In this document: positions 1 to 7,990 of the stretch, one piece after another
Layout: each line of letters opens with the position of its first letter
How positions within the stretch are numbered: position 1 is the first letter of the stretch
Assembly (NCBI GenBank): GCA_003484585.1
Contig: DNBZ01000201.1
Coordinates: 1 to 9,504 of the forward strand
DNA length: 9,504 nt
Direction of reading: 5' to 3'
From: Bacteroidota bacterium
GTDB lineage: Bacteria; Bacteroidota; Bacteroidia; NS11-12g; UBA9320
Made by a program: the position numbers and the translations under genes
Notes under the pieces: generated by a model
Database searches by the model: none
Seen by the model: the letters and a program-made list of their open reading frames with translations, nothing else
Told to the model about the DNA's origin: nothing

Positions 1-1821
1 CATCATTTTAGGATTACCCAGAGATACTTTTTTATTATAAATGATAGCTTCAACTCCTTTACCTGTCACAGCACTAAATCCATCAGATTTTACGGTCTCC
101 GAATTTAGTTCTCTACCATATTTTACGGTCGCTTCTGAAAGTGGATGCTCACTATTGCTATTTAGCGATACTATATATTGAAGCACTTCTTTTTCTTTAT
201 AGTCTTCACTGAATGATCCAATTTTTTCTACCGTTGGTTTCCCTTCAGTTATAGTTCCGGTCTTATCTACTATTAGAATATCGACTTTATTTAGTTTTTC
301 TAGTGCTTCAGCATTCTTGATTAAAACGCCGTTTTGAGCACCCTTTCCTACACCTACCATTACAGACATGGGTGTGGCTAATCCTAGTGCACAAGGACAA
401 GCTATAATCAATACTGCAATAGCATTTACCAGTGCGAACACATAAGCTGGCTCTGGTCCCCAAATAGCCCATACACCAAAGGTAATTATTGAAATAAAGA
501 CTACTACAGGTACAAAGTAGCCTGAAACTTTATCTGCTAGATTTTGTATTGGTGCACGACTTCTACTCGCATTATTTACCATATGAATTATCTGAGAAAG
601 AAGTGTGTCACTTCCTACTTTTTCGGCCTTCATCAAAAAGGTTTGATTTCCGTTAATTGTACCGCTACTGACTTTATCGTCCTTTGATTTATTTACAGGA
701 ATAGGCTCCCCAGTAATCATAGATTCGTCTATTGTAGTTTCACCTTCTGTTATCTTTCCATCTACAGGTATTTTATCTCCTGGCTTTACTTTTAAGATAT
801 CTTCTAATTCTATTTTATCTATACTGACTTCAACCTCTTGCCCATCAACAACCTTTATCGCCTTACTCGGTGCTAGTTTCAGAAGTTCCTTTACGGCTGA
901 CGTGGTCTTGCTGTGTGCTCTTGCTTCAAGTAACTGTCCTAATAATACTAGGGTTAGAATCACAGTTGCAGCTTCAAAATATACATGTACTGCTCCTGAC
1001 TCTGTTTTAAACTGCTCTGGAAATACATCGGGGAACAACATACCAAAAACACTAAATAACCAAGCAACACCTGCACCTATACCTATAAGCGTAAACATAT
1101 TCAAATTCCAAGTTTTGATACTTCTATAAGCTCGTTCAAAAAACATCCAAGTAGCATAGAAGACAACTGGAATGGAAAGTCCAAATTGAATCCAGTTCCA
1201 CCATTTTTGTTCCATTAAATTGTATAATGGATTGTTAGGAACCATTTCACTCATAGCTATTAAGAAAATTGGTAATGTGAATACAGTGGCTATCCAGAAT
1301 TTCTTCAAAAGTTTCTTATAACTCTTTTCTTCTACTGAACTATCTGCCTCCATAGGCACTAAATCCATTCCGCACTTAGGACAAGCTCCTGATTCGTCTT
1401 TTATAACCTCTGGGTGCATCGGACAAGTCCATTGTTCAGAGGTGTTTTTAGATAGGTTTTGTTCCTCTACGAGATCCATCCCACAAACTGGACACCCTAC
1501 ATTCGAATTATAGGTTTTATCACCTTCACAATGCATAGGGCAGTAAAATGTGCCTGTACCATTTTTAGGTTGTTTCATTTCAGGTGTTTCTTTAGATTGA
1601 TATCCTTCACCTAGAGCAAAAATGCTATACCTGTTATCTTTTGTTTTAAGGGCATTCTGAAAAGAAGCTAATGAAATATGTGACTCCATCTCTATAGTAG
1701 CTTCTGCGTTCTCTAAATTAACGCTTGCCTTTGAAACACCTTCCACTTTAGAAAGTGTTTCTTCTACGTGGCTTCTGCAGCCAGTGCAGGTCATTCCATG
1801 TATGTGATATGTATGTTTCAT
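1..1821 (-). CDS. copA: CopA-type Cu+-exporting P1B-1 ATPase, 3' end beyond the window
   Basis: Inner-membrane ATPase that drives Cu(I) (possibly Ag(I)) from cytoplasm to periplasm. The 607 visible codons hold an N-terminal HMA domain with GMTCTGC at residues 9-15, then two heavy-metal-binding (YHS-like) modules: CPMH at 94-97 with CPVCGM at 110-115, and CPMH at 133-136 with CPKCGM at 147-152. Membrane segments lie near 172-192, 207-228, 240-262 and 278-298. The actuator domain has TGE at 370-372. Two more helices (about 433-455 and 459-480) follow, the second carrying the ion-binding CPC at 475-477. The phosphorylation motif DKTGT starts at D519, and SEHPL, with the nucleotide-domain His-Pro at 559-560, follows. 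The rest of the ATP-binding domain, the GDGxND hinge and the last two helices are off the left edge. CPC plus SEHPL fits the Cu+ class. The ATG at 1819-1821 gives the full HMA domain and lies 2 bp after the hydrolase stop, so translation is probably coupled. Confidence 0.96.
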   Translation of the reverse strand, partial: MKHTYHIHGMTCTGCRSHVEETLSKVEGVSKASVNLENAEATIEMESHISLASFQNALKTKDNRYSIFALGEGYQSKETPEMKQPKNGTGTFYCPMHCEGDKTYNSNVGCPVCGMDLVEEQNLSKNTSEQWTCPMHPEVIKDESGACPKCGMDLVPMEADSSVEEKSYKKLLKKFWIATVFTLPIFLIAMSEMVPNNPLYNLMEQKWWNWIQFGLSIPVVFYATWMFFERAYRSIKTWNLNMFTLIGIGAGVAWLFSVFGMLFPDVFPEQFKTESGAVHVYFEAATVILTLVLLGQLLEARAHSKTTSAVKELLKLAPSKAIKVVDGQEVEVSIDKIELEDILKVKPGDKIPVDGKITEGETTIDESMITGEPIPVNKSKDDKVSSGTINGNQTFLMKAEKVGSDTLLSQIIHMVNNASRSRAPIQNLADKVSGYFVPVVVFISIITFGVWAIWGPEPAYVFALVNAIAVLIIACPCALGLATPMSVMVGVGKGAQNGVLIKNAEALEKLNKVDILIVDKTGTITEGKPTVEKIGSFSEDYKEKEVLQYIVSLNSNSEHPLSEATVKYGRELNSETVKSDGFSAVTGKGVEAIIYNKKVSLGNPKMM

Positions 1822-1823
1822 AA

Positions 1824-2789
1824 TTATTGTTTCTTGTGCATTCCTGTTGTTAAATTATAACTACCATCATCTAACGGTATTACTTCAAAATAAAAGGCTG
1901 TTGGAACTCTGTAATTCCCGTAGGTTCTGACTCCTTGCATATCGCATTGCATATTATAGAGACGAATTTTATCCCCTCTTTTGGCAACAGCATAATAGCC
2001 TTTTGAAAACCATTTCAATGTACTAGCTAGTTTATGATCTATTGTGCTCAGTAAGGAGTCGTTTATAGGGAACTCCATAAACTCAATTTCATTTCCGTGC
2101 ATAACATTGAACTTCCCTATGAATAGACTTTCATCTGTTTTCCCAACTCCATACCAGTTTATGCTCCCAACACTTACTGGGACAGTTAATAAATCATCAT
2201 AAATGACGCCTTGCTTTGCTAGATTAGCATCAAAAACGTTCTCTATCTTTTGTTTTACTCCAATAGTGACAATCAAGTAAATAGTACTTAATGCTAGGCC
2301 AATAAGTACAGGCTTGGTCCTTGATCTTTTAAATCTGTTTATTGATAGACTTGTTATTAAGCCTATCAAAAGAGGTACGGTATAAAAAGGGTCTACTACA
2401 TTAATAGTATCAAAACTTACGCGATAGTTAGAAAATGGCAGAAACAATTGAGTACCATATGTAGTAAATGCATCCAGTAAAACGTGTGTTATCAAAGCTA
2501 ACCAAGAGACCAACCATAGCTTAGAATAATTTATTTCCTTAGTCCATTTCATCTTCAATAAGACAAGGGCAAATAAGAATGCACCAATTAGACTAAACAA
2601 AATTGAATGACTGAATCCTCTATGGATGCTTATTCTATCTACAGCAGAATAAAACGGTAGAAGTGCAATATCAAGATCAGGAATAGTAGCTATGATTGCA
2701 CCAACTATAGCAGCCTTACTGCCAATTTTGCGTCCTAGCATTGCTTCCCCTATCGCAGCTCCTAAAGCTGCCTGTGTTATACTATCCAT
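1824..2789 (-). CDS. YdjM/PF04307-type inner-membrane putative metal-dependent hydrolase
   Basis: A 321-residue membrane protein of the family annotated as LexA-binding, inner-membrane-bound putative hydrolase (PF04307, E. coli YdjM). The family's true reaction is not firmly established. The N-terminus begins MDSITQAALG and has the typical PDLD at residues 37-40, HRGFSHS at 56-62, a TH at 101-102 with D106, and an acidic membrane-flanking stretch with D127 and D133. These conserved His and Asp residues are the likely metal ligands. Hydrophobic segments lie near 24-45, 61-80, 91-107, 133-150 and 161-178. The C-terminal part, about 180-321, is soluble and not recognised. It follows the TolC-like gene after 94 bp and ends 2 bp before copA, so it is probably cotranscribed with and coupled to the copper ATPase. 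A role in copper handling is inferred from context only. Its position is where an efflux adaptor might be expected, but it has no adaptor-like coiled coil or barrel-sandwich features. Confidence 0.88.
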   Translation of the reverse strand: MDSITQAALGAAIGEAMLGRKIGSKAAIVGAIIATIPDLDIALLPFYSAVDRISIHRGFSHSILFSLIGAFLFALVLLKMKWTKEINYSKLWLVSWLALITHVLLDAFTTYGTQLFLPFSNYRVSFDTINVVDPFYTVPLLIGLITSLSINRFKRSRTKPVLIGLALSTIYLIVTIGVKQKIENVFDANLAKQGVIYDDLLTVPVSVGSINWYGVGKTDESLFIGKFNVMHGNEIEFMEFPINDSLLSTIDHKLASTLKWFSKGYYAVAKRGDKIRLYNMQCDMQGVRTYGNYRVPTAFYFEVIPLDDGSYNLTTGMHKKQ

Positions 2790-2883
2790 ATTACTTTATT
2801 TTTAATATTCTCACACTCTTTTATTTCACAAAAGATAGTGCTCACTTTACGAGTTATTTGAAGTATATGATATTCGTTTTTCA

Positions 2884-4113
2884 TCATTTGTTAGTTAGAT
2901 ATTCTAATTGTGAAATTGCAATATGATAGTTCTTTATCTCGCTAGAGAGTCTCATTTTGTACTTTATAAGCAATTGCTGAGATCTAATTAACTCTACAAA
3001 GTCTTTTCCCGAAGTGCTGTAGGACGTATAGAGTAGGTCTAATATCCTAGTCTGGGTCTTTATTTCTGACTCATAAAGTTTTATTAGTTCGGTCGCTACA
3101 GTTAATTTATACTCAGCTTGGACAAATTCGCTATTCCTATTGTTTTGGTATTGCTCTTTGTTTAGCTCTAAGGCATTTTTAAGGTAGTTAGCCTCACTCG
3201 CAGCGGCTTTGTATTGTGACCTGAAGATTGGTAAAGATATGGTCGCCATAGGCATTAAAATATCTTTACCATCATCAGCCACAGTTGAGATGTTTCTTTT
3301 ACTAACTACAACATAATCTAACCCTAACCCAATGCTTGGTAAGCCTGACAACTTTGCTAGCTCTCCTTGTTTTGTTATTGCATTCATTTTTAAATCAAAC
3401 GACGCAATTGTTGGGTTATTCACAAAAATACTATCAGCACTAAAAGACCTATTACCAGCAAAATTGTTCAATGAATCTAGTTCAATAACCTCATCAGAAG
3501 ACCTATTTAGTAATAGATTGAAACGAACTTGCAAAAGATTCATTTTTTCATTCAGCAGAAGCAATTCACTCTTTACATCTTCTATACGAACATCTATTCG
3601 CAGGACATCCACCATTGTTCCTTTACCATTGGCAAATTGAATATTAGCTAGTTCCTTATAAGAAGTAAGCAAGGATAAATTCTCTTGTTGCAACCTTATA
3701 TGTTCATTCAACTCTATCAGTGGAAAGTACGCCTCTTTTACATCTCTAAATAAACTTAGTTTATGAGCCAGGAACTCTTGAAATTTACTTTCTGCTAGTT
3801 TGCTCGCTATATCCTCTTTTGCATCAAGTGTTCCAAACCAAGGGACCATCTGACTTAACGAAAACTTCATTCTTTGTGGCCCAACTCTTGTTTCAACCGG
3901 ACTAATAAAATAACCAAACGAAAATGTAGGATTATTTAATGTATTAACTTGCTCTATTCGCTGCATTGAAGCTTCAAACTCAGCATATTTAGCTTTTAAG
4001 CCAGGATTGTTAGTCGCAGCATATTCTAGATAAGATTCTAAGTGTTGTGCTCGCATGTTAAGTGGTCTAACCACCATTCCAAGAATGAAAAGTAATATGA
4101 TTCTATTTTTCAT
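2884..4113 (-). CDS. TolC/CusC-type outer-membrane efflux channel
   Basis: A 409-residue outer-membrane efflux protein that would form the trimeric exit duct for the CusA pump. A signal peptide spans about residues 1-23, ending near MRAQ. There is no lipobox cysteine, so unlike E. coli CusC it is not predicted to be a lipoprotein. The two-fold TolC repeat is visible: each half has an NPxL/NPxI-type turn (N36-P37 and N223-P224) followed by long helices. The first half has the motif MVPWFG (89-94) of Bacteroidota metal-efflux TolC proteins, and the second has beta-strand signatures LPSIGLGLDY (258-267) and ISLPIF (282-287). Long amphipathic helices (about 95-195 and 295-405) form the periplasmic tunnel. 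The ATG at 4111-4113 gives a sensible signal peptide and overlaps the last 11 bp of cusA, which implies coupled translation. The gene ends in tandem TGA codons (2884-2886, then 2881-2883). It is slightly short for the family but looks intact. Confidence 0.93.
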   Translation of the reverse strand: MKNRIILLFILGMVVRPLNMRAQHLESYLEYAATNNPGLKAKYAEFEASMQRIEQVNTLNNPTFSFGYFISPVETRVGPQRMKFSLSQMVPWFGTLDAKEDIASKLAESKFQEFLAHKLSLFRDVKEAYFPLIELNEHIRLQQENLSLLTSYKELANIQFANGKGTMVDVLRIDVRIEDVKSELLLLNEKMNLLQVRFNLLLNRSSDEVIELDSLNNFAGNRSFSADSIFVNNPTIASFDLKMNAITKQGELAKLSGLPSIGLGLDYVVVSKRNISTVADDGKDILMPMATISLPIFRSQYKAAASEANYLKNALELNKEQYQNNRNSEFVQAEYKLTVATELIKLYESEIKTQTRILDLLYTSYSTSGKDFVELIRSQQLLIKYKMRLSSEIKNYHIAISQLEYLTNK

Positions 4114-7100
4114 TTTGATTTTTCTTTAGTTGGTACTCTTCCCTCATACTATAGAGTACAGGAGTAATAAAATACGTTATGGATGCGACTATCATTCCGC
4201 CAAAAGCGGGAATTGCCATTGGTATCATTATATCTGCTCCTCTACCTGTGGAAGTAAGAACTGGTAAAAGAGCTATAATAGTAGTAGCTGTAGTCATTAT
4301 TGCAGGTTTTATTCGCTTCAATCCAGCTTCAGAAACAGCTAATCTAATATCATCTATAGTCTTAGGTTTATTCGCCTCAAAGCTGTAGTCTAAATATGTC
4401 CCCATCAAAACCCCATCATCAGTTGCTATACCAAAGAGTGCTATAAAACCGACCCACACTGCAACACTTAGATTAATAGTTCTTACTTGAAACAAATTTC
4501 TTAAATCAGTATCAAATAATGAGAAATTAAGAAACCATCCCTTACTGTAGAACCAAAGCATCAGGAATGCACCACTAAATGCCATAGCAATACCTGCAAA
4601 TATCATCAAAGAAGTAGAAATAGATTTGAATTGGAAATAGAGTATAAGGAAAATAATAACTAGAACAAGAGGTACTACAATAGCTAGCCTCTTCTCAGCT
4701 CTAATCTGGTTTTCATAGCTTCCAGAGAACTTATAGCTTACTCCTTTAGGAACTACTATAGAACCTTCATCTATCCTCTCATTGATAAGTTTTTGTGCTG
4801 CTTCTACAACATCTACCTCAGCATAGCCGTCTTTCTTATCTAGCAATACATAACCTACTAAAAAGGTGTTCTCACTTTTTATCATCTGTGGGCCTCGCAC
4901 ATACTCTACATCTACTAAATCACCAAGCGGAATATGAGCTCCACTAGCTGTTGACACTATTATCTTGCTAAGAGATGAAGGGTCATCTCTCAACTCCCTA
5001 GGGTAACGAACTCTTACAGGAAAACGCTCTCTACCTTCTACGGTAGTAGTAATCTGCATACCACCAATAGCAGTCTCTATAGTTTGTTGGACATCAACGA
5101 CACTCAGTCCATACCTAGATATAGCCTCTCGATTAATGTTCAGATGAATATATGGTTTACCGACTATTCTATCCGCAAAAACCGCTTCAGCTTTCACAGA
5201 AGGAACTTCTTTCAAGACTTGCTCCAGCTCCAATCCAAACTTTTCTATAGTAGGAAGATCAGGTCCGAAGACTTTTATTCCCATTGGAGCTCTCATTCCA
5301 GTTTGGAGCATTACTAGCCTTGTTTCAATAGGCTGTAATTTAGGAGCTGATGTAACTCCAGGTAGATTAATGGTCCCTATAATCTCATTCCATATATCGT
5401 CCGACGACTGAATGTGATCTCTCCAGTTTCTGAAGTATTGTCCAGATTCATCTGAAATCAAATCGTCACGTGTAATTCCTTGAGTTATAGCATCAGCGTT
5501 AGAGATAGTATCTCCATTAGTCAATACAAAGAGATCGTCATTATCCGTTTTAAATCGTTGCCTATGCCCTTGTTCATTTAGAGCATACTCTGATTTATAG
5601 TTAATAATGTTTTCATACATGGATATTGGAGCTGGGTCTAAAGCTGATTCTGTACGACCCATTTTACCTACTGCTAGTTCTACTTCGGGTATGTTAGCCA
5701 AAATCATGTCCAATTGCTGAACCACTCGTTTATTTTGCTCTATTCCTGCATGCGGCATTGATGTTGGCATTAGCAGGAAACTACCTTCGTCTAATGATGG
5801 CATAAACTCCTTACCAATGCCAGGAAAGCTTTCTGATAAAGAAGACCATACACTTGTATTTTCTATAGAGACATTTACTTTCTGAAAACCAGATGAGACA
5901 AATCCAAAAACAGTATTAAATCCCATCCAAATAACCGAAGCCAATAGGATGATAAACATAGGTATGGATAGGAAAGTCTTTTTATGAGCCAAACACCAAG
6001 CGAGTACTTTGGAATAGTAATGCTCTAGCAAAGCAAATACACCAAGAATGGATGCTATGATGAGAGCTACAAATATAAAATTGAGCAATCCAGACTTTCC
6101 TGCACCTAATGGCATCCAGTAGTCAGCTAATAGCCAAGTAATCGAGATTACCGATACTATAATAATTAGATTTTTTGCAAACCAATTCTTTATCGGGCCA
6201 TATTCTTGAACAAACCAAGCTATGCTAATAGCAATTAAAGTAACTCCTGCCCAAGGGCTAATCCAGATTATAGATATAATTCCAAAGACAATCAGTAAGG
6301 CATTGAAAATTACTCCTTTTTTATTCTTAGATATTTTAAATCCAAACACCCAATGAGCTAACGTAGGTAAAATGAATAACGCTACCACTAGAGCAGCTAA
6401 CAATGCAAAGGTTTTCGTAAATGCGAGTGGTCTAAACAATTTTCCTTCCGCAGCTTGCATTGTAAATACAGGTATAAAACTTATTATAGTTGTAGAGACA
6501 GCTGTTACAATTGCCGAACTTACTTCCGCTGCTCCATTGTATATAGTTTCTATCAATTTTTGACCTTTGGGAGCTAAAGTCATATGTTTATCAATGTTCT
6601 CTGAGAGAACTATTCCCAGATCGACCATCGTACCAATAGCAATAGCAATACCTGACAATGCAACTATATTGGCGTCTACATGAAAGTATCTCATGGCTAT
6701 GAATACCATAAGTACTGCAATCGGTAACAGGCTAGAAATTAGCAATGATGCACGTATATTGAACATCATAATGATTACAACCAAAAAGGTAATTAAGATC
6801 TCAAGGGATAGAGCTTCTTCAAGTGTTCCTAGGGTTTCTTTAATGACCGTGGTCCTATCATAGAACGGCACTATAGTTAATTGACTAACTGTTCCATTAG
6901 CTAATGTTTTAGAAGGTAATCCACCTTTAATCTCTCCAATTTTATCTTTAACGCCATTTATTACCTTTAGCGGATTAGCCCCATATCGAGCTACTACTAC
7001 ACCGCCCACTACTTCAGCACCATCTTTATCTAGTAGCCCTCTTCGTGTTGCTGGGCCAATTGAGACTACAGCGATATCCTTTATTCTAATAGGAACATTA

Positions 7101-7909
7101 TCATGAACAGCCACTACAGCTAATTCTATGTCTTCAATAGATTTAATGTACCCAAGCCCTCTAACTAGATATTCTGCTTGATTGATTTCTATGGTTTTTG
7201 CACCAACATCCTTGTTGGAATTTTTAACCGCCAGCATTACCTTATGTAGGGGTATATCATAGGTTCGTAGGGCATTTGGATCTACGTCTATTTGATACTC
7301 TTTTACAAAACCACCAATGGACGCTACTTCACTTACTCCGTCCACAGCATTCAGTCCATATTTTACAAAGAAGTCTTGAATAGATCGTATTTCATGGAGG
7401 TCCCAACCTCCAGTAGGGTTATTGTTTTCGTCTCTACCTTCAAGAGTATACCAATACACTTGACCAAGTGCGGTAGCATCTGGCCCTATAGCTGGGCTTA
7501 CCTCAGGAGGCAGCAGGTCAGTTGGAAGAGAATTAAGTTTCTCTAATATTCTGGATCTAGACCAATAAAATTCCACATCTTCATTAAAGATTACGTAAAT
7601 ACTCGAAACTCCGAAAATTGATGAACTACGGATAGATTTCACTCCGGGAATCCCAAGCAATGAAGTTGTTAAAGGATATGTAATTTGGTCCTCAATATCT
7701 TGAGGTGACCTTCCTTGCCATTTAGTAAAGACTATTTGTTGGTTTTCACCAATATCAGGAATAGCATCTACCGGGACAGGGTCTGAGGGCAAAGCCCCAA
7801 CTTCCCAACCAAATGGAGAAGTAACTACTCCCCAAGCAACGAAGAGCATTATGACGATTACCGTCACTAATTTATTGTATAAAAAATATTTAATTATTCT
7901 GTTAAGCAT
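4103..7909 (-). CDS. cusA: CusA/CzcA-family heavy-metal RND efflux pump, Cu/Ag type
   Basis: A 1268-residue inner-membrane proton-driven pump that expels metal from the periplasm or cytoplasm through a TolC partner. The N-terminal membrane helix is at about 9-30. The periplasmic porter region has the family block DIGENQQIVFTKWQGRSP (52-69). TM4 carries GTMVD with the proton-relay aspartate D430 (E. coli D405 by eye alignment). The three methionines of the E. coli CusA copper site (M573, M623, M672) appear conserved as M714 (FLLMP), M764 (PISMY) and M867 (LVMLQTG), which favours Cu/Ag over Zn/Co/Ni. The protein is about 220 residues longer than E. coli CusA. Roughly 115 extra residues lie between TM6 and TM7 (about 528-643), roughly 54 between M764 and M867, and about 24 near 1121-1145. 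The ATG at 7907-7909 lacks a GGAGG but is preceded by AAAGAAA. The stop overlaps the TolC-like start. No frameshift is seen. Confidence 0.95.
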   Translation of the reverse strand: MLNRIIKYFLYNKLVTVIVIMLFVAWGVVTSPFGWEVGALPSDPVPVDAIPDIGENQQIVFTKWQGRSPQDIEDQITYPLTTSLLGIPGVKSIRSSSIFGVSSIYVIFNEDVEFYWSRSRILEKLNSLPTDLLPPEVSPAIGPDATALGQVYWYTLEGRDENNNPTGGWDLHEIRSIQDFFVKYGLNAVDGVSEVASIGGFVKEYQIDVDPNALRTYDIPLHKVMLAVKNSNKDVGAKTIEINQAEYLVRGLGYIKSIEDIELAVVAVHDNVPIRIKDIAVVSIGPATRRGLLDKDGAEVVGGVVVARYGANPLKVINGVKDKIGEIKGGLPSKTLANGTVSQLTIVPFYDRTTVIKETLGTLEEALSLEILITFLVVIIMMFNIRASLLISSLLPIAVLMVFIAMRYFHVDANIVALSGIAIAIGTMVDLGIVLSENIDKHMTLAPKGQKLIETIYNGAAEVSSAIVTAVSTTIISFIPVFTMQAAEGKLFRPLAFTKTFALLAALVVALFILPTLAHWVFGFKISKNKKGVIFNALLIVFGIISIIWISPWAGVTLIAISIAWFVQEYGPIKNWFAKNLIIIVSVISITWLLADYWMPLGAGKSGLLNFIFVALIIASILGVFALLEHYYSKVLAWCLAHKKTFLSIPMFIILLASVIWMGFNTVFGFVSSGFQKVNVSIENTSVWSSLSESFPGIGKEFMPSLDEGSFLLMPTSMPHAGIEQNKRVVQQLDMILANIPEVELAVGKMGRTESALDPAPISMYENIINYKSEYALNEQGHRQRFKTDNDDLFVLTNGDTISNADAITQGITRDDLISDESGQYFRNWRDHIQSSDDIWNEIIGTINLPGVTSAPKLQPIETRLVMLQTGMRAPMGIKVFGPDLPTIEKFGLELEQVLKEVPSVKAEAVFADRIVGKPYIHLNINREAISRYGLSVVDVQQTIETAIGGMQITTTVEGRERFPVRVRYPRELRDDPSSLSKIIVSTASGAHIPLGDLVDVEYVRGPQMIKSENTFLVGYVLLDKKDGYAEVDVVEAAQKLINERIDEGSIVVPKGVSYKFSGSYENQIRAEKRLAIVVPLVLVIIFLILYFQFKSISTSLMIFAGIAMAFSGAFLMLWFYSKGWFLNFSLFDTDLRNLFQVRTINLSVAVWVGFIALFGIATDDGVLMGTYLDYSFEANKPKTIDDIRLAVSEAGLKRIKPAIMTTATTIIALLPVLTSTGRGADIMIPMAIPAFGGMIVASITYFITPVLYSMREEYQLKKNQNEK

Positions 7910-7921
7910 AAAATTTCTTTG

Positions 7922-7942
7922 AACTAAAAACTAAAAACTAAA
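7922..7942. repeat. Three perfect tandem copies of a 7-bp unit in the cusA leader
   Basis: The unit AACTAAA is repeated three times without change at 7922-7928, 7929-7935 and 7936-7942, running into an A tract. On the coding (minus) strand this reads TTTAGTT three times, starting in the terminator T tract and ending 12 bp before the cusA ATG. It could arise by slippage in low-complexity DNA or serve as an operator or a variable-length spacer. No function can be read from it directly. Confidence 0.85.
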
Positions 7943-7975
7943 AAAAAGACATCCCGTAGAATTGACAACTGGGAT
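7940..7975 (-). terminator. Probable intrinsic terminator or attenuator upstream of cusA
   Basis: On the minus strand, ATCCC (7975-7971) and GT (7969-7968) pair with AC and GGGAT (7957-7951), leaving one bulged A and a loop of about 10 bases. A short GTC and then eight consecutive T residues (7947-7940) follow. It lies 16 bp after the stop of the small secreted-protein gene and 31 bp before the cusA start, so it would end or reduce transcription from the upstream genes. The stem is short (7 pairs, one bulge), so leaky termination is plausible. I see no TAnnTTTG-type Bacteroidota promoter between it and cusA. Confidence 0.6.
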
Positions 7976-7990
7976 AAAAAACTATGCTTT

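Noticed and set aside
902..1129. Plus-strand open frame across copA
   Set aside because: It is antisense to the well-conserved membrane and actuator region of the ATPase, and its composition and sequence match no known family.
2800..2860. Hairpin terminator after the TolC-like gene
   Set aside because: Only short, broken complementarity (around AGTGCTCACT) is present, without a following T tract on the minus strand.
2790..2883. A Bacteroidota-type promoter (TAnnTTTG) before the hydrolase gene
   Set aside because: TATCTTTTG is present on the minus strand but has the wrong spacing for the consensus, and no convincing -33 TTTG element lies upstream. Readthrough from cusA and the TolC-like gene is simpler.
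3332..3640. Plus-strand open frame across the TolC-like gene
   Set aside because: It lies fully within an intact, motif-bearing minus-strand gene and has no signal, domain or start context of its own.
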